A DNA stretch of 64,000 bases, taken from Diplonema papillatum (lineage: Eukaryota > Euglenozoa > Diplonemea > Diplonemida > Diplonemidae). Location of the stretch: assembly GCA_030068145.1 (NCBI GenBank), contig JAPJBO010000264.1, forward strand, positions 62,001 through 126,000, in the 5' to 3' direction. Shown piece by piece: positions 1-10,500 of the stretch; position 1 is the first letter of the stretch; each line of letters starts with the position of its first letter. Under the pieces are notes generated by a model, which was given only the letters and a program-made list of their open reading frames with translations, was not told the origin of the DNA and made no database searches. Position numbers and translations under genes: made by a program.

Positions 1-1
1 G

Positions 2-799
2 AACAGCCTCGTTGGCGGGGAGAGTCTTCGGTCGGGAAGTGCGAGCAACCTCAACTGGTCCAGTAGGGGGTCTCCGGCGGCGAACGCCAGCAGCCCGTCG
101 TCGGCAAGGGCGGCGAACAGGAACAGGCGGCGGGCGGCGAGCGGAGCGGAGCGGCAGATGCCTAGCCTGCTGTCGTCGCCGACGGAGTCGGGCTGCTTCA
201 GCTCCGCGAGCTTCAACCGGCAGTCGACGGCCTCTTCGGGAGGGAGCGCGCCGGCGGTGAAAAACCCGGTCGCGAGCCTCGGCGCCGTCTCCTCCCCAGC
301 CAGTCCGACGAACCCCCTCCGGGCGACCCCTCAACAGCATCAGCAGCAGCAGCAGCACCACCGGATGCCGATGAGCATCCGGCAGCTCTCGCTGGCAGCG
401 CCGCAGCAGCAGCAGCAGCAGCAGCAGCAGCGGCAGGGGTTCATGCCGTCGACGCCGGGGACTCCGGGCTTCGGCGGGTCGGCAGGCCTGGCGCGGACGC
501 AGAGCTCGCAGCAGCCGCTGCCCGCGCTTTACGGGGCGGGTCTGCAGACCGGCGCACGGTCCGCCCGCGGGCCGCAGTACGGCAACGCGGCGGGGCGGCG
601 GTTCCGGCCGTCGCTGCATCCGTCGGCCCCGAAGACGCCGACGGGGTTCACGTCGCTCTCCCGCACAGCGAGTGCGAGCACCCCCCAGAGCCTCGCGCTG
701 CGGCCGCGCGCAGGCGCCGCCGCCGCCGCCGCCCCGCAGAGCTCCTCCCGCACCGCCAGCGCGTCGCAAGCTTCCGGGGAAAGCTACCTGCCCATCTGA
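2..799 (+). CDS. Q/S-rich protein, C-terminal part (gene enters from the left)
   Basis: One frame is open from the first base of the window to a TGA at 797-799, giving 265 residues with no start, so this is the 3' end of a gene beginning outside the window. I do not recognise the family. The visible protein is low complexity: Ser/Ala/Asn-rich, then a basic stretch, then two glutamine runs (CAG repeats near 340-357 and 403-431), then repeated S-R-T-A-S-A-S motifs and an Ala-rich run near the end. No enzyme motif is visible. Such composition suits a disordered tail. Support for coding: high GC, a long open frame into the window edge, and downstream copies that preserve much of the same frame. 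It could be the last exon of a larger protein. Confidence 0.6.
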   Translation, partial: NSLVGGESLRSGSASNLNWSSRGSPAANASSPSSARAANRNRRRAASGAERQMPSLLSSPTESGCFSSASFNRQSTASSGGSAPAVKNPVASLGAVSSPASPTNPLRATPQQHQQQQQHHRMPMSIRQLSLAAPQQQQQQQQQRQGFMPSTPGTPGFGGSAGLARTQSSQQPLPALYGAGLQTGARSARGPQYGNAAGRRFRPSLHPSAPKTPTGFTSLSRTASASTPQSLALRPRAGAAAAAAPQSSSRTASASQASGESYLPI

Positions 800-944
800 A
801 GAAATTCCGATTTCCGGGATTTACTCGCTGGGAACAGGCGGCGGGTACATAATAAGGAGAAGCACATGAGACCATGCCAAAAGCCCCCACAACCAGTATC
901 ATTCTCACCGTGTCGCCGGAAATGTATTGGCAGGAAGAATGTTT

Positions 945-1602
945 GGATCGGGAGCTTCAGCTCCGCGAGCTTCAACCGGCAGTCGACGGCCTCTTGTCTT
1001 CGGGAGGGAGCGCGCCGGCGGTGAAAAACCCGGTCGCGAGCCTCGGCGCCGTCTCCTCCCCAGCCAGTTCGACGAACCCCCTCCGGGCGACCCCTCAACA
1101 GCATCAGCAGCAGCAGCAGCACCACCGGATGCCGATGAGCATCCGGCAGCTCTCGCTGGCAGCGCCGCAGCAGCAGCAGCGGCAGGGGTTCATGCCGTCG
1201 ACGCCGGGGACTCCGGGCTTCGGCGGGTCGGCAGGCCTGGCGCGGACGCAGAGCTCGCAGCAGCCGCTGCCCGCGTTTTACGGAGCGGGGGTCTGCAGAC
1301 CGGCGCACGGTCCGCCCGCGGGCCGCAGTACGGCAACGCGGCGGGGCGGCGGTTCCGGCCGCCGCTGCATCCGTCGGCCCCGAAGACGCCGACGGGGTTC
1401 ACGTCGCTCTCCCGCACAGCGAGTGCGAGCACCCCCCAGAGCTTCGCGGCGCTCTCCCGCACAGCGAGTGCGAGCACCCCCCCAGAGCCTCGCGCTGCCG
1501 CCGCGCGCAGGCGCCGCCGGCGCCCCGCAGAGCTTCGCGGCGCTCTCCCGCACGGCCAGCGCGTCGTCGCAAGCTTCCGGAGAAAGGCACCTGCCCGTCT
1601 GA
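945..1602 (+). pseudogene. Decayed duplicate of the Q/S-rich terminal exon (3' echo 1)
   Basis: This repeats 190-799 almost base for base, including the stop region and the ~45 bp after it (1603-1646 matches 800-842). The CAG run is shorter. An extra G near 1287 shifts the frame and an extra C near 1480 shifts it back, so the middle is read out of frame. No acceptor or upstream exon of its own is visible. It is best read as a non-functional tandem copy of the exon's 3' part. Confidence 0.7.
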
Positions 1603-1687
1603 TTCCGATTTCCGGGATTTTTACTCGCTGGGAACAGGCGGCGTCAGCTTCATTTCGCTTTCTTTTTCCGGGCTCGTCGGTATCAGC

Positions 1688-1870
1688 AGCTGGATGCCGA
1701 TGAGCATCCGGCAGCTCTCGCGCGCCGCGCCGGAAAGCAGCGCGGCGTGGCGGCGGCAGGGGTTCCTGCTGTCGACGCCGGGACGCCGGGCTTCGTGGAG
1801 ACGCGGGCCCTCGGCGGGTCGGTGAGTCTGGCGCGAATGCAGAGCTCGCAGCCGCCGCCCGCGCTTTGGC
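1688..1870 (+). pseudogene. Second decayed 3' echo of the Q/S-rich exon
   Basis: A shorter copy of the segment at 364-540 (starting M-P-M-S-I-R-Q-L-S). It lacks the CAG run and has several small insertions and deletions. It merges into unrelated sequence after 1870. Confidence 0.55.
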
Positions 1871-1982
1871 CCAACCGGATAACCGGGGGGTAGGTACCCC
1901 TGGTTAATAACCGCTTCTCCGAAAAAGAAGAATAAATCCTCCGATTTAGGGTCGTCGGCGGCCAGGCTTGCTCAGGGGACAA

Positions 1983-2155
1983 TTATGGCTCGCTTGTCCA
2001 GGGCCAGCAGGTTTCGCCAGGTCGACGGATGTCTCGCATTTTCAAGCACTGGCAAGCAACCTGACATGAAAACCGACGTGGGATCTTTGTCCAAACAGAA
2101 TGTCTGAACAACATCTACTTCTTTGGCACCCAACAAGGGAAGCTCTTAAGGCCGT
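1983..2155. repeat. Dispersed repeat, uninterrupted copy
   Basis: Matches 18486-18519 plus 18863-19016, where the same repeat is split by a 343-bp TIR element. This copy therefore serves as an empty site for that insertion. The rest of 1.9-2.95 kb is A-rich low-complexity sequence and a partial ACTCTAAAA-family copy near 2598-2696. I see no gene there. Confidence 0.55.
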
Positions 2156-2971
2156 CTAAAATCCTGATTCTGAAATGTGAAAAAAGGCGCTAAAACCCAA
2201 ACAACTTCCGCCGGTAGAATAAACCTGCTGCAGAAATCAGCTGCCTTCGGGTAGGCTAGACTGACACTTGCGTGTCGTCGGGGGAAGAAAAACAAAAAGA
2301 AACAAAACAGACTACTGAAACAATCAGAGAAAAAGAAGAAAAGCCACAATCATCATCATCAATCAAAAGAAATGTCCACCCGGACAACCGACAGGCGTTC
2401 ATCGCCGACAACCCAAATCAATCATCAAATCAAATCAAAAAGAGAAAGGAAAAAAAAAGAAGCGAAGAGAGGAATAGGAAATTATGTGTCGAACTCTCGA
2501 ACAGCAACGTTTTCTCTTTGGTTGAGAAAAGTAAGAAAAATAAATTAGTCGGAAGCACTCACACACACGTACACACACGCACACAATCAAAAACTTGGTG
2601 TCGGTCACAAACAGTCCCGGACATGGCTAGCCATAACCATAACGAACCCGTGCACCAAATATACATCCATTTCAAGCGAACTTTAAAAAAATCTAAAAAA
2701 AGGAGTCAACCACCCCGGGCGAGCTAAAAACTTACCGCCATCGGGAGAGGGAGAGCCAGGGGGGTTATCAAAGCAAGCAACTTGCGTCGGGCGGAAAACA
2801 TGCCCAAAGGAACCAACTGCTGGAAGCCTGACGCCTTGCTGTCGCTGCGGTAACTGTATAGAGTTAACAGTCATGGGACTCAGCCGCAATGTGCGAGAAT
2901 ACTGAACCGTCCGAGTAGGACCCTCTGATGGTGATCACTTTGCCAATTTTCCGCCTGAAACCACGTCCAGT

Positions 2972-3112
2972 ATTGGGTAGCCGAATGCCTCGTTTTCTAA
3001 TTGAAGACGCGCATGAATGGACCAATGAGATCTCTTCCGTCCCTACCCACCATCTGGCGAAACGGCAGTCAAGGGAACGGACTTCAAACGGGTTCAGGGT
3101 GCGGTCAGCGAA
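2972..3112 (+). rRNA. LSU rRNA fragment, domain IV/V junction (displaced)
   Basis: Reads as the conserved eukaryotic LSU stretch running from GGTAGCC-AATGCCTCG through GACGCGCATGAATGG to the CAAGGGAACGG segment. Only about 140 bp is present and the flanks are not rRNA. I take it as a displaced, probably non-functional rDNA piece. Confidence 0.75.
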
Positions 3113-3361
3113 ACCCCCCAGTTTTCCAGTTTCCCATCGCATTATTCTGGCTCTGTACGGGGATTCCTTGCGAAGTTGGCGCGTTTTCGTCGAGTTCTGG
3201 GTTCTCTCGCGCGCAGGGGCGGTTAAACAGCGAGTCGCACTCACTTCGGTGGTCGCTCCACCGGTCTTCGGTCCGACGTCGCTTGGCGACACGCTCCGGC
3301 TTTCGTGCTTCTTGTCTTGTGTTTGGAGGAGCCCCGTCAGGGTTCTCTATTTTCTACTACT

Positions 3362-3631
3362 CGTCTTGAAACACGGACCAAGGAGTCTGACACGTGTGCG
3401 AGGCTTAGGATGTCAAACCCACAAGCCGCACTGAAAGGGAGATGTGCCAATCCTTGAGGACGCAGCACAGCCCGATCCTGATTTACTGGAAAGGAATTTA
3501 AGTACACTTGTTGGGACCCGAAAGATGGTGAACTATGCCTGGATAGGACGAAGCCGGGGAAATCTGGTGGAGGTCCATTGCGGTGTTGACGTGCAAATCG
3601 CTCGTCGTAGCTGGGTACAGGGGCGAAAGAC
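3362..3631 (+). rRNA. LSU rRNA fragment, domain II (displaced)
   Basis: Begins with the conserved TTGAAACACGGACCAAGG motif and continues through GATGTGCCAATCCTTGAGG and GACCCGAAAGATGGTG to GACGTGCAAATCG and GGGCGAAAGAC. It is the longest continuous LSU domain II piece in the window. The same region recurs, shorter or interrupted, near 7.8, 30.1, 34.3, 52.6 and 53.3 kb. Confidence 0.8.
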
Positions 3632-3828
3632 GGGGGTCTTCACCGAGTACGCAGCATTCCGTGGAACTTCTTCCGTCCCACACAATTTCGGGCACCGGCG
3701 GCAACTCGCCAGCCCTCTGAGCGAGGCTCCATTCTCCGCAACAGCGGAGAGGTCGGGGCGGGTGTCAATCAAACTCGAATTAGTACGGTCTCCGGGGGGT
3801 TTTTGCGCCACTGACCCGCAGGTCAGAA

Positions 3829-4128
3829 GAAGAGGAAAGAAGAGAAAAAGACCTCTCCTGGTCCAGGAACGTGACGGTCAATCACAGCTTGCAAAGCTTG
3901 AGGCGGAGGCAGCACAGTGCTACAACCCCGTCCGCTCTGCCCTGCGGCTGACCGTCTCGATGAGCTTATGTAGGTTCAGCGCGAGCGCCAAGCCCCAAGG
4001 TGCGCCACGCCTTGATGCTTTAGCTTGGGAAATCGGTAGCCACTTGACCCGTAGGCCCGTGGCTCTGCAGTACCGCCGAACACGTGAAGCTTGGCTCCCG
4101 TGTAGCAGGCTTCCCCTGGTACCTGGTG
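3829..4128. mobile_element. R265 retroposon-like element, copy 1
   Basis: A ~265-bp body runs from the purine-rich lead (GAA/AAA tract) through CAGGAACGTGACGG to a constant end CCCTGGTACC. It is flanked by a 13-bp direct repeat, CCGCAGGTCAGAA, at 3816-3828 and 4129-4141. No protein is encoded. I did not recognise a parent RNA (not 5S, 7SL, U6 or tRNA by eye). A target duplication this long suits target-primed retroposition. Confidence 0.7.
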
Positions 4129-4769
4129 CCGCAGGTCAGAAAAAAAATTAAAAGTTCGAAGAACAGTATCTTCTTCTTCCTCTCGAACGTCTTCCGCCAA
4201 GGTCTCATTGTACCAGGCCGGCGCAAAAACGAAAGGGATGGGAAATCACTCACCTCGACGCCAGTTGTGTCCCGAAGCAGCTTGCGCCACATTCCGGATA
4301 TCTGTAGAACACCAATTCAGGCTTGGGCTCTGCCCTGTTCCGCCCACCGAGTGAAGACACGTCAAAAACGATCCCAGGAGTGGTGAAGCACTCGCAACCT
4401 TGCTATCCCGATCCTTTGTTTGTTCTCAACTTCTTATCTCCCCAAACAGTGCTGTCGGAAGGGGCACCGGGCGGCCGTGGCGAGAGAAGAAGCAACGACG
4501 AAGAAGAGGAAGGCGGAGCTGGAGGGCCCCGCGTCACCGAGACGATGCGAGACAACGTGTATTCCTGCTACCTGAAGCAGCAGAAGACAAGCAACATCAG
4601 AGACCCGCAACATCAACATTAATGCCAGCGGCGAGGGTCTTTACAAAGAACCCACCTCACGCTTTTCGAGTCAACCGGAGACTCAAACGCACCGGCTTCG
4701 TTGTACAAGAAGCAGTCTGCAAACGAAGCGAGCGTTCGCTCTCAAAACCAACGACTAGTAGCTCTAGAA

Positions 4770-5064
4770 GAAAGAAGAAAAGAAAAAGGCCGCTCCTGGT
4801 CCAGGAACGTGACGGTCAACCACAGCTTGCAAAGCTGGAGTCGGAGGCAGCACAGTGCCACAACCCCGTCCGCTCTGCCCTGCGGCTGACCGTCTCGACG
4901 AGCTTGTGTTCAGCGCGAGCGCCAAGCCCCATGGTGCGCCAAGCCTCGATGCTTTAGTTTGGGAAATCGGTAGCCACTTGACCCGTACCGGGCCCGCGGC
5001 TCTGCAGTACCGCCGAACACGTGAAGCTTGGCTCCCGTGTAGCAGGCTTTCCCTGGTACCGTGG
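4770..5064. mobile_element. R265 retroposon-like element, copy 2
   Basis: Same body and ends as copy 1, flanked by a different 13-bp direct repeat, AGTAGCTCTAGAA, at 4757-4769 and 5065-5077. The purine-rich tract again lies just inside the left repeat. Confidence 0.7.
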
Positions 5065-5357
5065 AGTAGCTCTAGAAAAAAAAAAAAAGAAGACCATCTT
5101 TCACAAACGAACGAAACGACAGGCACTCTCTGCTCGTCTCAACACACCCCCCGTCGTTGCGAGTAAGAATAATTAGCGATTTATAAATAAGTTCCTTCCA
5201 ATTAGTCACAAACCAGGCTACCCGCACTCGTGTGCTTGCCAACAAGAAAGATAAACGGCAAACCAAGCTAGACCACTACTTGTGCCACGAAAGATACAAA
5301 TCCCGATATCATGCCGCATAAAGAACATGAATCTGCAAAATAAAACCGCCCGAACAG

Positions 5358-5610
5358 TAACGTGACGGTCAACCACAGCTTGCAAAGCTTGAGTCGGAGG
5401 CAGCACAGTGCCACAACCCCGTCCGCTCTGCCCTGCGGCTGACCGTCTCGACGAGCTTGTGTTCAGCGCGAGCGCCAAGCCCCAAGGTGCGCCAAGCCTT
5501 GATGCTTTAGTTTGAGAAATCGGTAGCCACTTGACCCGTAGGCCCGTGGCTCTGCAGTACCGCCGAACGCGTGAAGCTTGGCTCCCGTGCAGCAGGCTTT
5601 CCCTGGTACC
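5358..5610. mobile_element. R265 element, copy 3, left end missing
   Basis: Starts inside the body at AACGTGACGG and keeps the constant GGTACC end, followed directly by an A-rich run. No target duplication is visible because the left end is gone. Confidence 0.6.
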
Positions 5611-6529
5611 TAGAAAAAAGAAAGAAAAAAAAAAAAAAAACGACAGCACCAAAAAATATGGCTAACCCAAACAACTTCCGCCGGTAGAGTAAACCTGCCA
5701 AAAGAACAGTTTTTCAGGGGAGTTGCTGTGTGCTCCTGCGGTCTTTGTGTTTTTCGTACTTGACCAACAGGTTCACCCCCCCGCATGCCAAGTCCGCCCT
5801 TCGGTATAAGTTAGTCCAGAACTTCACTCACTTCGTTCACGAAGTTCTTGATCTCTCTCTCTCTCGGAAAAGGTCGCGTTGGCAGAAACGGTGAAGATGA
5901 TAATTGTCACAGGGTTGGTGAATGAAAGCGAGAATGTGGGGTAAGCCCTGGTTATTAGATTCACGGCTAAACGAAGCTAGCGCACAAGGTTTGCCTGATC
6001 TCGCACCTACTTTCCGATACCAAATAGATGCTCTATTCAAACTCTCTCTTGCGGGTTGCCTTCCTACGTTGTACGGTGAAAGCTGAAAAGAGGTAGCACA
6101 CAGCGTGGAAACTAGAGTACAAAACAAGTGGGAAGTCGATCAGCCGGCACGCACAACCAAAGGGCGAAGCGCCTGTCTTTTTTTCAAGCACTTCCGATCT
6201 TGCGGGCTGTCCTACCATGCATCGTGGAGGTTAAAAAAGTAGGCAGCGTAACGATTCCGTAAAACCTGAACAAGACTACGGGGCGCGTCGAGTCGGTGGT
6301 CAATCGGCACGCACAAACAAACAAAAACTCTAAGAGAACCCCAGGGCATTAGCTTTCCATTCCAAATTCCGTCAGCTGACGGAATTTGGAAATCCGGGCG
6401 GCTCAAAAAATAAAAATAAAAAACGTGCAAAAAACGACCTTCGATGAAAAAAGTCGTAGGGGTCCGGTGGAGGCGTGGGTTAGGCCGCTGTGCCACGAAG
6501 TTGGCTGGCGATCAAGGGCTGGGCTGGCG
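5611..6529. other. Gene-free stretch with a partial dispersed repeat
   Basis: No supportable gene. About 6060-6180 belongs to a dispersed repeat also seen at 13860-13985, 33430-33520, 59170-59292 and, reversed, 63562-63690; its common feature is AACCGGCACGCACAA. At 5950 there is GTAAGCCCTG, resembling the end of the CAGGGCTTACG elements, but no partner end was found nearby. Confidence 0.45.
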
Positions 6530-7052
6530 GTCAGGGGCTGGGCATCGGTGGGTGCCGCTGGGCATGGTGGGCTGGCTGGCAGAAGTGGGGCTGCCGCGGG
6601 AGCTGAGCCGAGTGAGAGAGTCGAGGCTCAGAAGTAGCCCGGAGTTCGTGACAGCTTCTTTCCGAGTTGACACAAGTGCCTTGTTCCGTGTGATATCCGG
6701 TCTGCATCTACTCATGCCAATGCTTTACCAGCACACAGTGGGCTGTTGTTCATTCTTCAGGAATGTGCACCGGGGGAGCGGGCGAGGGTCACACAGGTGG
6801 CAAACAGTGCCACCAGTACGTTGGTCGTATGTTTAACGCGACAAACGGACTGAGAAGTACAAACTCTTTCTCCACCTGAATGTACCGTACCGTTTGCCGG
6901 GGGCCCCGGACCCCCCCTTTTGGAAGGTTCGGGTGGCCCAAACAAAGGCTTTTCAGTTTCAGAGCGGGAAAAGCAAATTGGCTATTGAGACGGAATTTGG
7001 AAAACTGAGGCAAAATGAAGCTAATAGCCTGAGCGAACTTAACTCTAAAAAA
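6530..7052. repeat. Dispersed repeat of ~0.4-0.5 kb
   Basis: Matches 21756-22152 over most of its length, including the GGCTGGCAGAAGT-G-GGGCTGCC part, the TACCAGCACGCAGT-like part, and a G/C palindrome followed by an A-rich segment ending AATGAAGCTAATAGCCTG. The last ~100 bp also occurs at 19195-19300. No coding sequence. Confidence 0.5.
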
Positions 7053-7149
7053 AAGAAGATCCCGTTTTTGGCAAAAAAGGTCACCCGGAGACTTCAAAAA
7101 TTCCGGCCAAAGAAAACGAAGCGCCTGTCTTCCCCTAGTATACTATAGC

Positions 7150-7345
7150 ACGGGTGGTGGTCCTGGCTGTGACGAGCCACGAACAGCCGCCTGAAAAACC
7201 AGACTCACACCGCTGTCCTGTCTGCAGACACTCAGGTTCCGCGCTGATGATGGTCCGCCTTATGTGTCCGTGGCTTAAAGGACCGAAACACGGCGCGGGA
7301 CCAGTGCGGTGTTGAGCACATACCCATTCCAAGCACGTCAGGAGC
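7150..7345. repeat. Dispersed repeat (ACAGCCGCCTGA family)
   Basis: Shares long stretches with 27855-28068, 28650-28803 and, partly, 27020-27088 and 47285-47380. The common block includes CTGCAGACACTCAGG and GTGTTGAGCACATACCC. No ends or target duplications could be set. Confidence 0.45.
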
Positions 7346-7739
7346 AACCATTTCGAATTTGCCTCACGAGCACCACGACAACACAATTTGCAACCGACCT
7401 TTGCAAGTTCTCGTAGGATGCCGGAACATTTCCGGAGTTTACGGTCTTGCACTGGGCAGAAGGTAGAACCGTTGCAGCACTTGCTTTTCAAGTGAAAGAA
7501 TAAAACAAAACTACGCATTTCTTTCTGAATGACCACCTGCCAGGACCATTGCCATTGCGTCTCGAAAAAAAAAAAAACGCGTTCGGGGGACGCCGTATCC
7601 GGAATCACGACGTTTTGCGCGCAAAAGGACTCACTAACGCAACAAAGAGCGATCATTCGGTGTCCCGCGTCAATACCACACGATGGCCGCGCGGCATGTG
7701 TTGCAGATTGCCGGGTATCAAGCGTTGTGAAAACGGCGT

Positions 7740-8099
7740 CAGCGAAGAGTTAGTGTCGGCGTCCTAGGACTCCCGCTGGCCTGACGTCGTTAAATGCTCG
7801 CAGGCTCATGTCAGACACAGCGATCTTCTACTACCCGTCTCGAAACACGGACCAAGGAGTCTAACACGTGTGCGAGGCTTAGGGTGTCAAACCCACAATG
7901 AGCCGGTCCATCCCCTCTTGATAGGCCGTGATAGACCGAAGAATACACCACCGGGCGATTGGATGCAGCTCTAGGGACTAGGGATGGACCGTGGTGGACC
8001 TTGTTTCACTGTGATAAACAGCGGCAGGCACTTCGATGCAGTTTCAAGAGATAGGGACAGACCGGCTCACACAAGCCGCACTGAAAGGGAGATGTGCCG
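7740..8099 (+). rRNA. LSU rRNA domain II fragment split by a MITE
   Basis: LSU sequence runs 7740-7898, is interrupted by a 171-bp TIR element at 7899-8069, and resumes at 8070-8099 (CACAAGCCGCACTGAAAGGG). The uninterrupted order is seen at 3415-3440 and 34337-34365, so the interruption is an insertion. The piece is certainly broken as rRNA. Confidence 0.75.
7899..8069. mobile_element. MITE with TGAGCCGGTCC ends and 5-bp target duplication, copy 1
   Basis: Terminal inverted repeats TGAGCCGGTCC / (reverse) TGAGCCGGTCT bound a 171-bp non-coding element. It is flanked by CACAA at 7894-7898 and 8070-8074. Two uninterrupted copies of the target elsewhere in the window contain CACAA once. A 5-bp duplication does not fit hAT (8), mariner (TA) or PIF (3). 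Confidence 0.8.
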
Positions 8100-8204
8100 T
8101 GCAAGCCGCAGCCGTGTGTGAATGGTGCGACGTACGGCATCGGCTCACAACGTCAAACAACCCCGCAAACGCAACGATCCCAGTTCTAGCAGCATGTCAG
8201 CGTA

Positions 8205-9395
8205 CAGAAACGAACATCAGTTGTGTTAGGAACACGTTCGTCTTTCGCGCGTGGCTTATGCTGATGGAAGAAGCAGAAAAGAAATGCTTATTTCTACTTT
8301 CAACGAAACAAAACACGAGTTATTTCGAAGAACAGCATCGAACCTGGCATCTTCGACTCCCGCAATCGTGGTTCGGACAAAACTCGTGACATCGCACATG
8401 TTAGCGTACCTCTTATAGAAATTTACCCCCCCCGGAATTTCAAGCGAACTTTAACTCTAGAAAAGAACAGCAGTTGTGTTAGGAACACCCCCCTGTTCAC
8501 GTTCGTCTTTCGCGCGTGTTTTGTGGAGGATGCTGAAGGAAGAAGCAGATCAGAAATGCTTATTTTCCTACTTTCAACGAAACAAAACACGAGCTATTTC
8601 GAAGAACAGCATCGAACCTGGCATCTTCGACTCCCGCAATCGTGGTTCGGACAACACTCGAGAGGTCCAGCACATAGCACATGCTAGCGTACCTCTTACA
8701 GAAAGAACAACAGTTGTGTTAGGAACACCCCCCCGGGGCACCTGTTCACGTTCGTCTTTCGCGCGTGTTTTGTGGATGATGCTGATTGAAGAAGCAGAAA
8801 AGAAGTGCCTATTTTCTACTTTGGAAACAAAACACGAGTAATTTCGAAGAACATCAATTACAAGTTACAGCATCGAACCTGGCATCTTCGCATCCCGCAA
8901 TCGTGGTCCGGGCAAGATTCGTGACATAGCACATGTTAGCGTACCTCTTATAGAAAATTTCCCCCCGGAATTTCAAGCGAACTTTAACTCTAGAAAAGAA
9001 CAGCAGTTGTGTTAGGAACACCCCCCCTGTTCACGTTCATCTTTCGCGCGTGTTTTGTGACTTATGCTGATGGAACAAGCAGAAAAGAAATGCTTACCTT
9101 TCTACTTTAAACGAAACAAAACACGAGTTATTTCGAAGAACAGCATCGAACCTGGCTCTTCGACTCCCGCAATCGTGGTTCGGACAAAACTCGTGAGGTC
9201 CAGCACATAGCACATGTTAGCGTACCTCTTATAGAAATTTCCCCCCCGGAATTTCAAGCGAACTTTAACTCTAGAAAAGAACAGCAGTTGTGCAAGGAAC
9301 AGCCCCCCTGTTCACGTTCGTCTTTCGCGCGTGTTTTGTGGATGATGCTGATGGAAGAAGCAGAAAAGAAGAAACAAAGGAGGTCTTCATTTTCC
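8205..9395. repeat. Tandem repeat of ~240-290 bp, about 4.5 copies
   Basis: Each unit carries AACAGCAGTTGTG, a C-run, TTCACGTTCGTCTTTCGCGC, an AAGAAGCAGAAAAGAAATG part, ACACGAGTTATTTCGAAG, a TCGACTCCCGCAATCG part and usually ends AAGCGAACTTTAACTCTAG. Another unit lies at about 9995-10235 beyond an inserted TIR element. Frames differ between units, so it is not protein-coding. Confidence 0.7.
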
Positions 9396-9480
9396 CACAC
9401 TAACTGTTACAGCAAGTGAAAAGAAAATGAAGATTCTTTTATTATCGATTAGTCAACCTCGACGACCGCTCAGGAACACC

Positions 9481-9820
9481 CAGGCCTTACGTTCAGCATG
9501 CTGAACGTATTGATTTCAGCACGTTAGTTTTCTTAGTTTCTTTTTGTACACATGCTGAATCAGTACGTGTACACGTGCTGAAATCAGTACGTTATCAGCA
9601 CGTACTACCTTTTCTGCAGATTCATCTGGGGAATCAACCGCAGCACCGGGGATTCCGGTCGGCAGATCCTGCTGTTGCTTACCACCGCGACACTGGAGGG
9701 TTGAGGCCGGAGAGGAGGCAGAGGCAAAGACATGCATGAGCCCCCTATGCTCTATTTCTTTTTTGCCTGACCCTACGTACCGATTTTCAGTAGCAAGGCA
9801 AAAGAGCTGCGTAAGCCCTG
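9481..9820. mobile_element. hAT-type MITE (CAGGGCTTACG family), copy A
   Basis: 340 bp, left end CAGGCCTTACG, right end CGTAAGCCCTG, flanked by the perfect 8-bp direct repeat GGAACACC at 9473-9480 and 9821-9828. Just inside the left end is the palindrome ACGTTCAGCATGCTGAACGT. No open frame of a transposase. The 8-bp duplication and CAG-type end are typical of non-autonomous hAT elements. Confidence 0.82.
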
Positions 9821-10500
9821 GGAACACCTTCGCAAAGAAGACTTGTACTCACGTAATAGTGCGTTGCTCAGGGTAGTCGAAGGCCTGACAATCACACTAA
9901 TGCAACAATTTTACTACTCACGTACAAAGAGACCATCGCAGATGAGCGGTCCAGACCAGCTCACGCGCCAAGGTGTGGAGTTGACCCCGATTATAAAACA
10001 CGAGTTACTTCGAAGAACAGCATCGAACCCGCACACGAAGTGGCATCCCCGACTCCCGCAGTCGCGGTTCGGACAGAACACGAGAGGCCTAGCACATAGC
10101 ACATGTTAGCGTACCTCTCAAAGAAAAGAAGAGCAATTGCGTTAGGAACACCCCTCCCGGGGCACCTGTTCACGTTCGTCTTTCGCGCGTGTTTGATGGA
10201 TGATGCCTGGAAGAAGCAGAAAAGAAATGTTTCACAACGGAGTGACACAACCCGAAACGAGCTGCACCCTCTCACTTTTCTCAACCCCCATACTCAAGCC
10301 TCTACGGTCAACCGGAGACTTTAAAATACCGACCTTCTAATCCACAAATAACGCTAGAAACTTCCGAAAAATAACCGAACCCGAAGTGCGAAGAAGCCTC
10401 CTGAAGAGAACAATTCTACCGAAAGCTGCTTGTTTCGACGTACACCTGTGGGTACGGTACGTGAGGCAAAGGACGCTGGTGGAGCCATCGGAACACTTAC

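Noticed and set aside
5950..5960. Another CAGGGCTTACG-family insertion
   Set aside because: A single end-like GTAAGCCCTG was found without a partner end or target duplication.
8036..8841. Small frames within the 8.2-9.4 kb tandem repeat
   Set aside because: Frames change from unit to unit, and the units share repeat tails rather than conserved codons.
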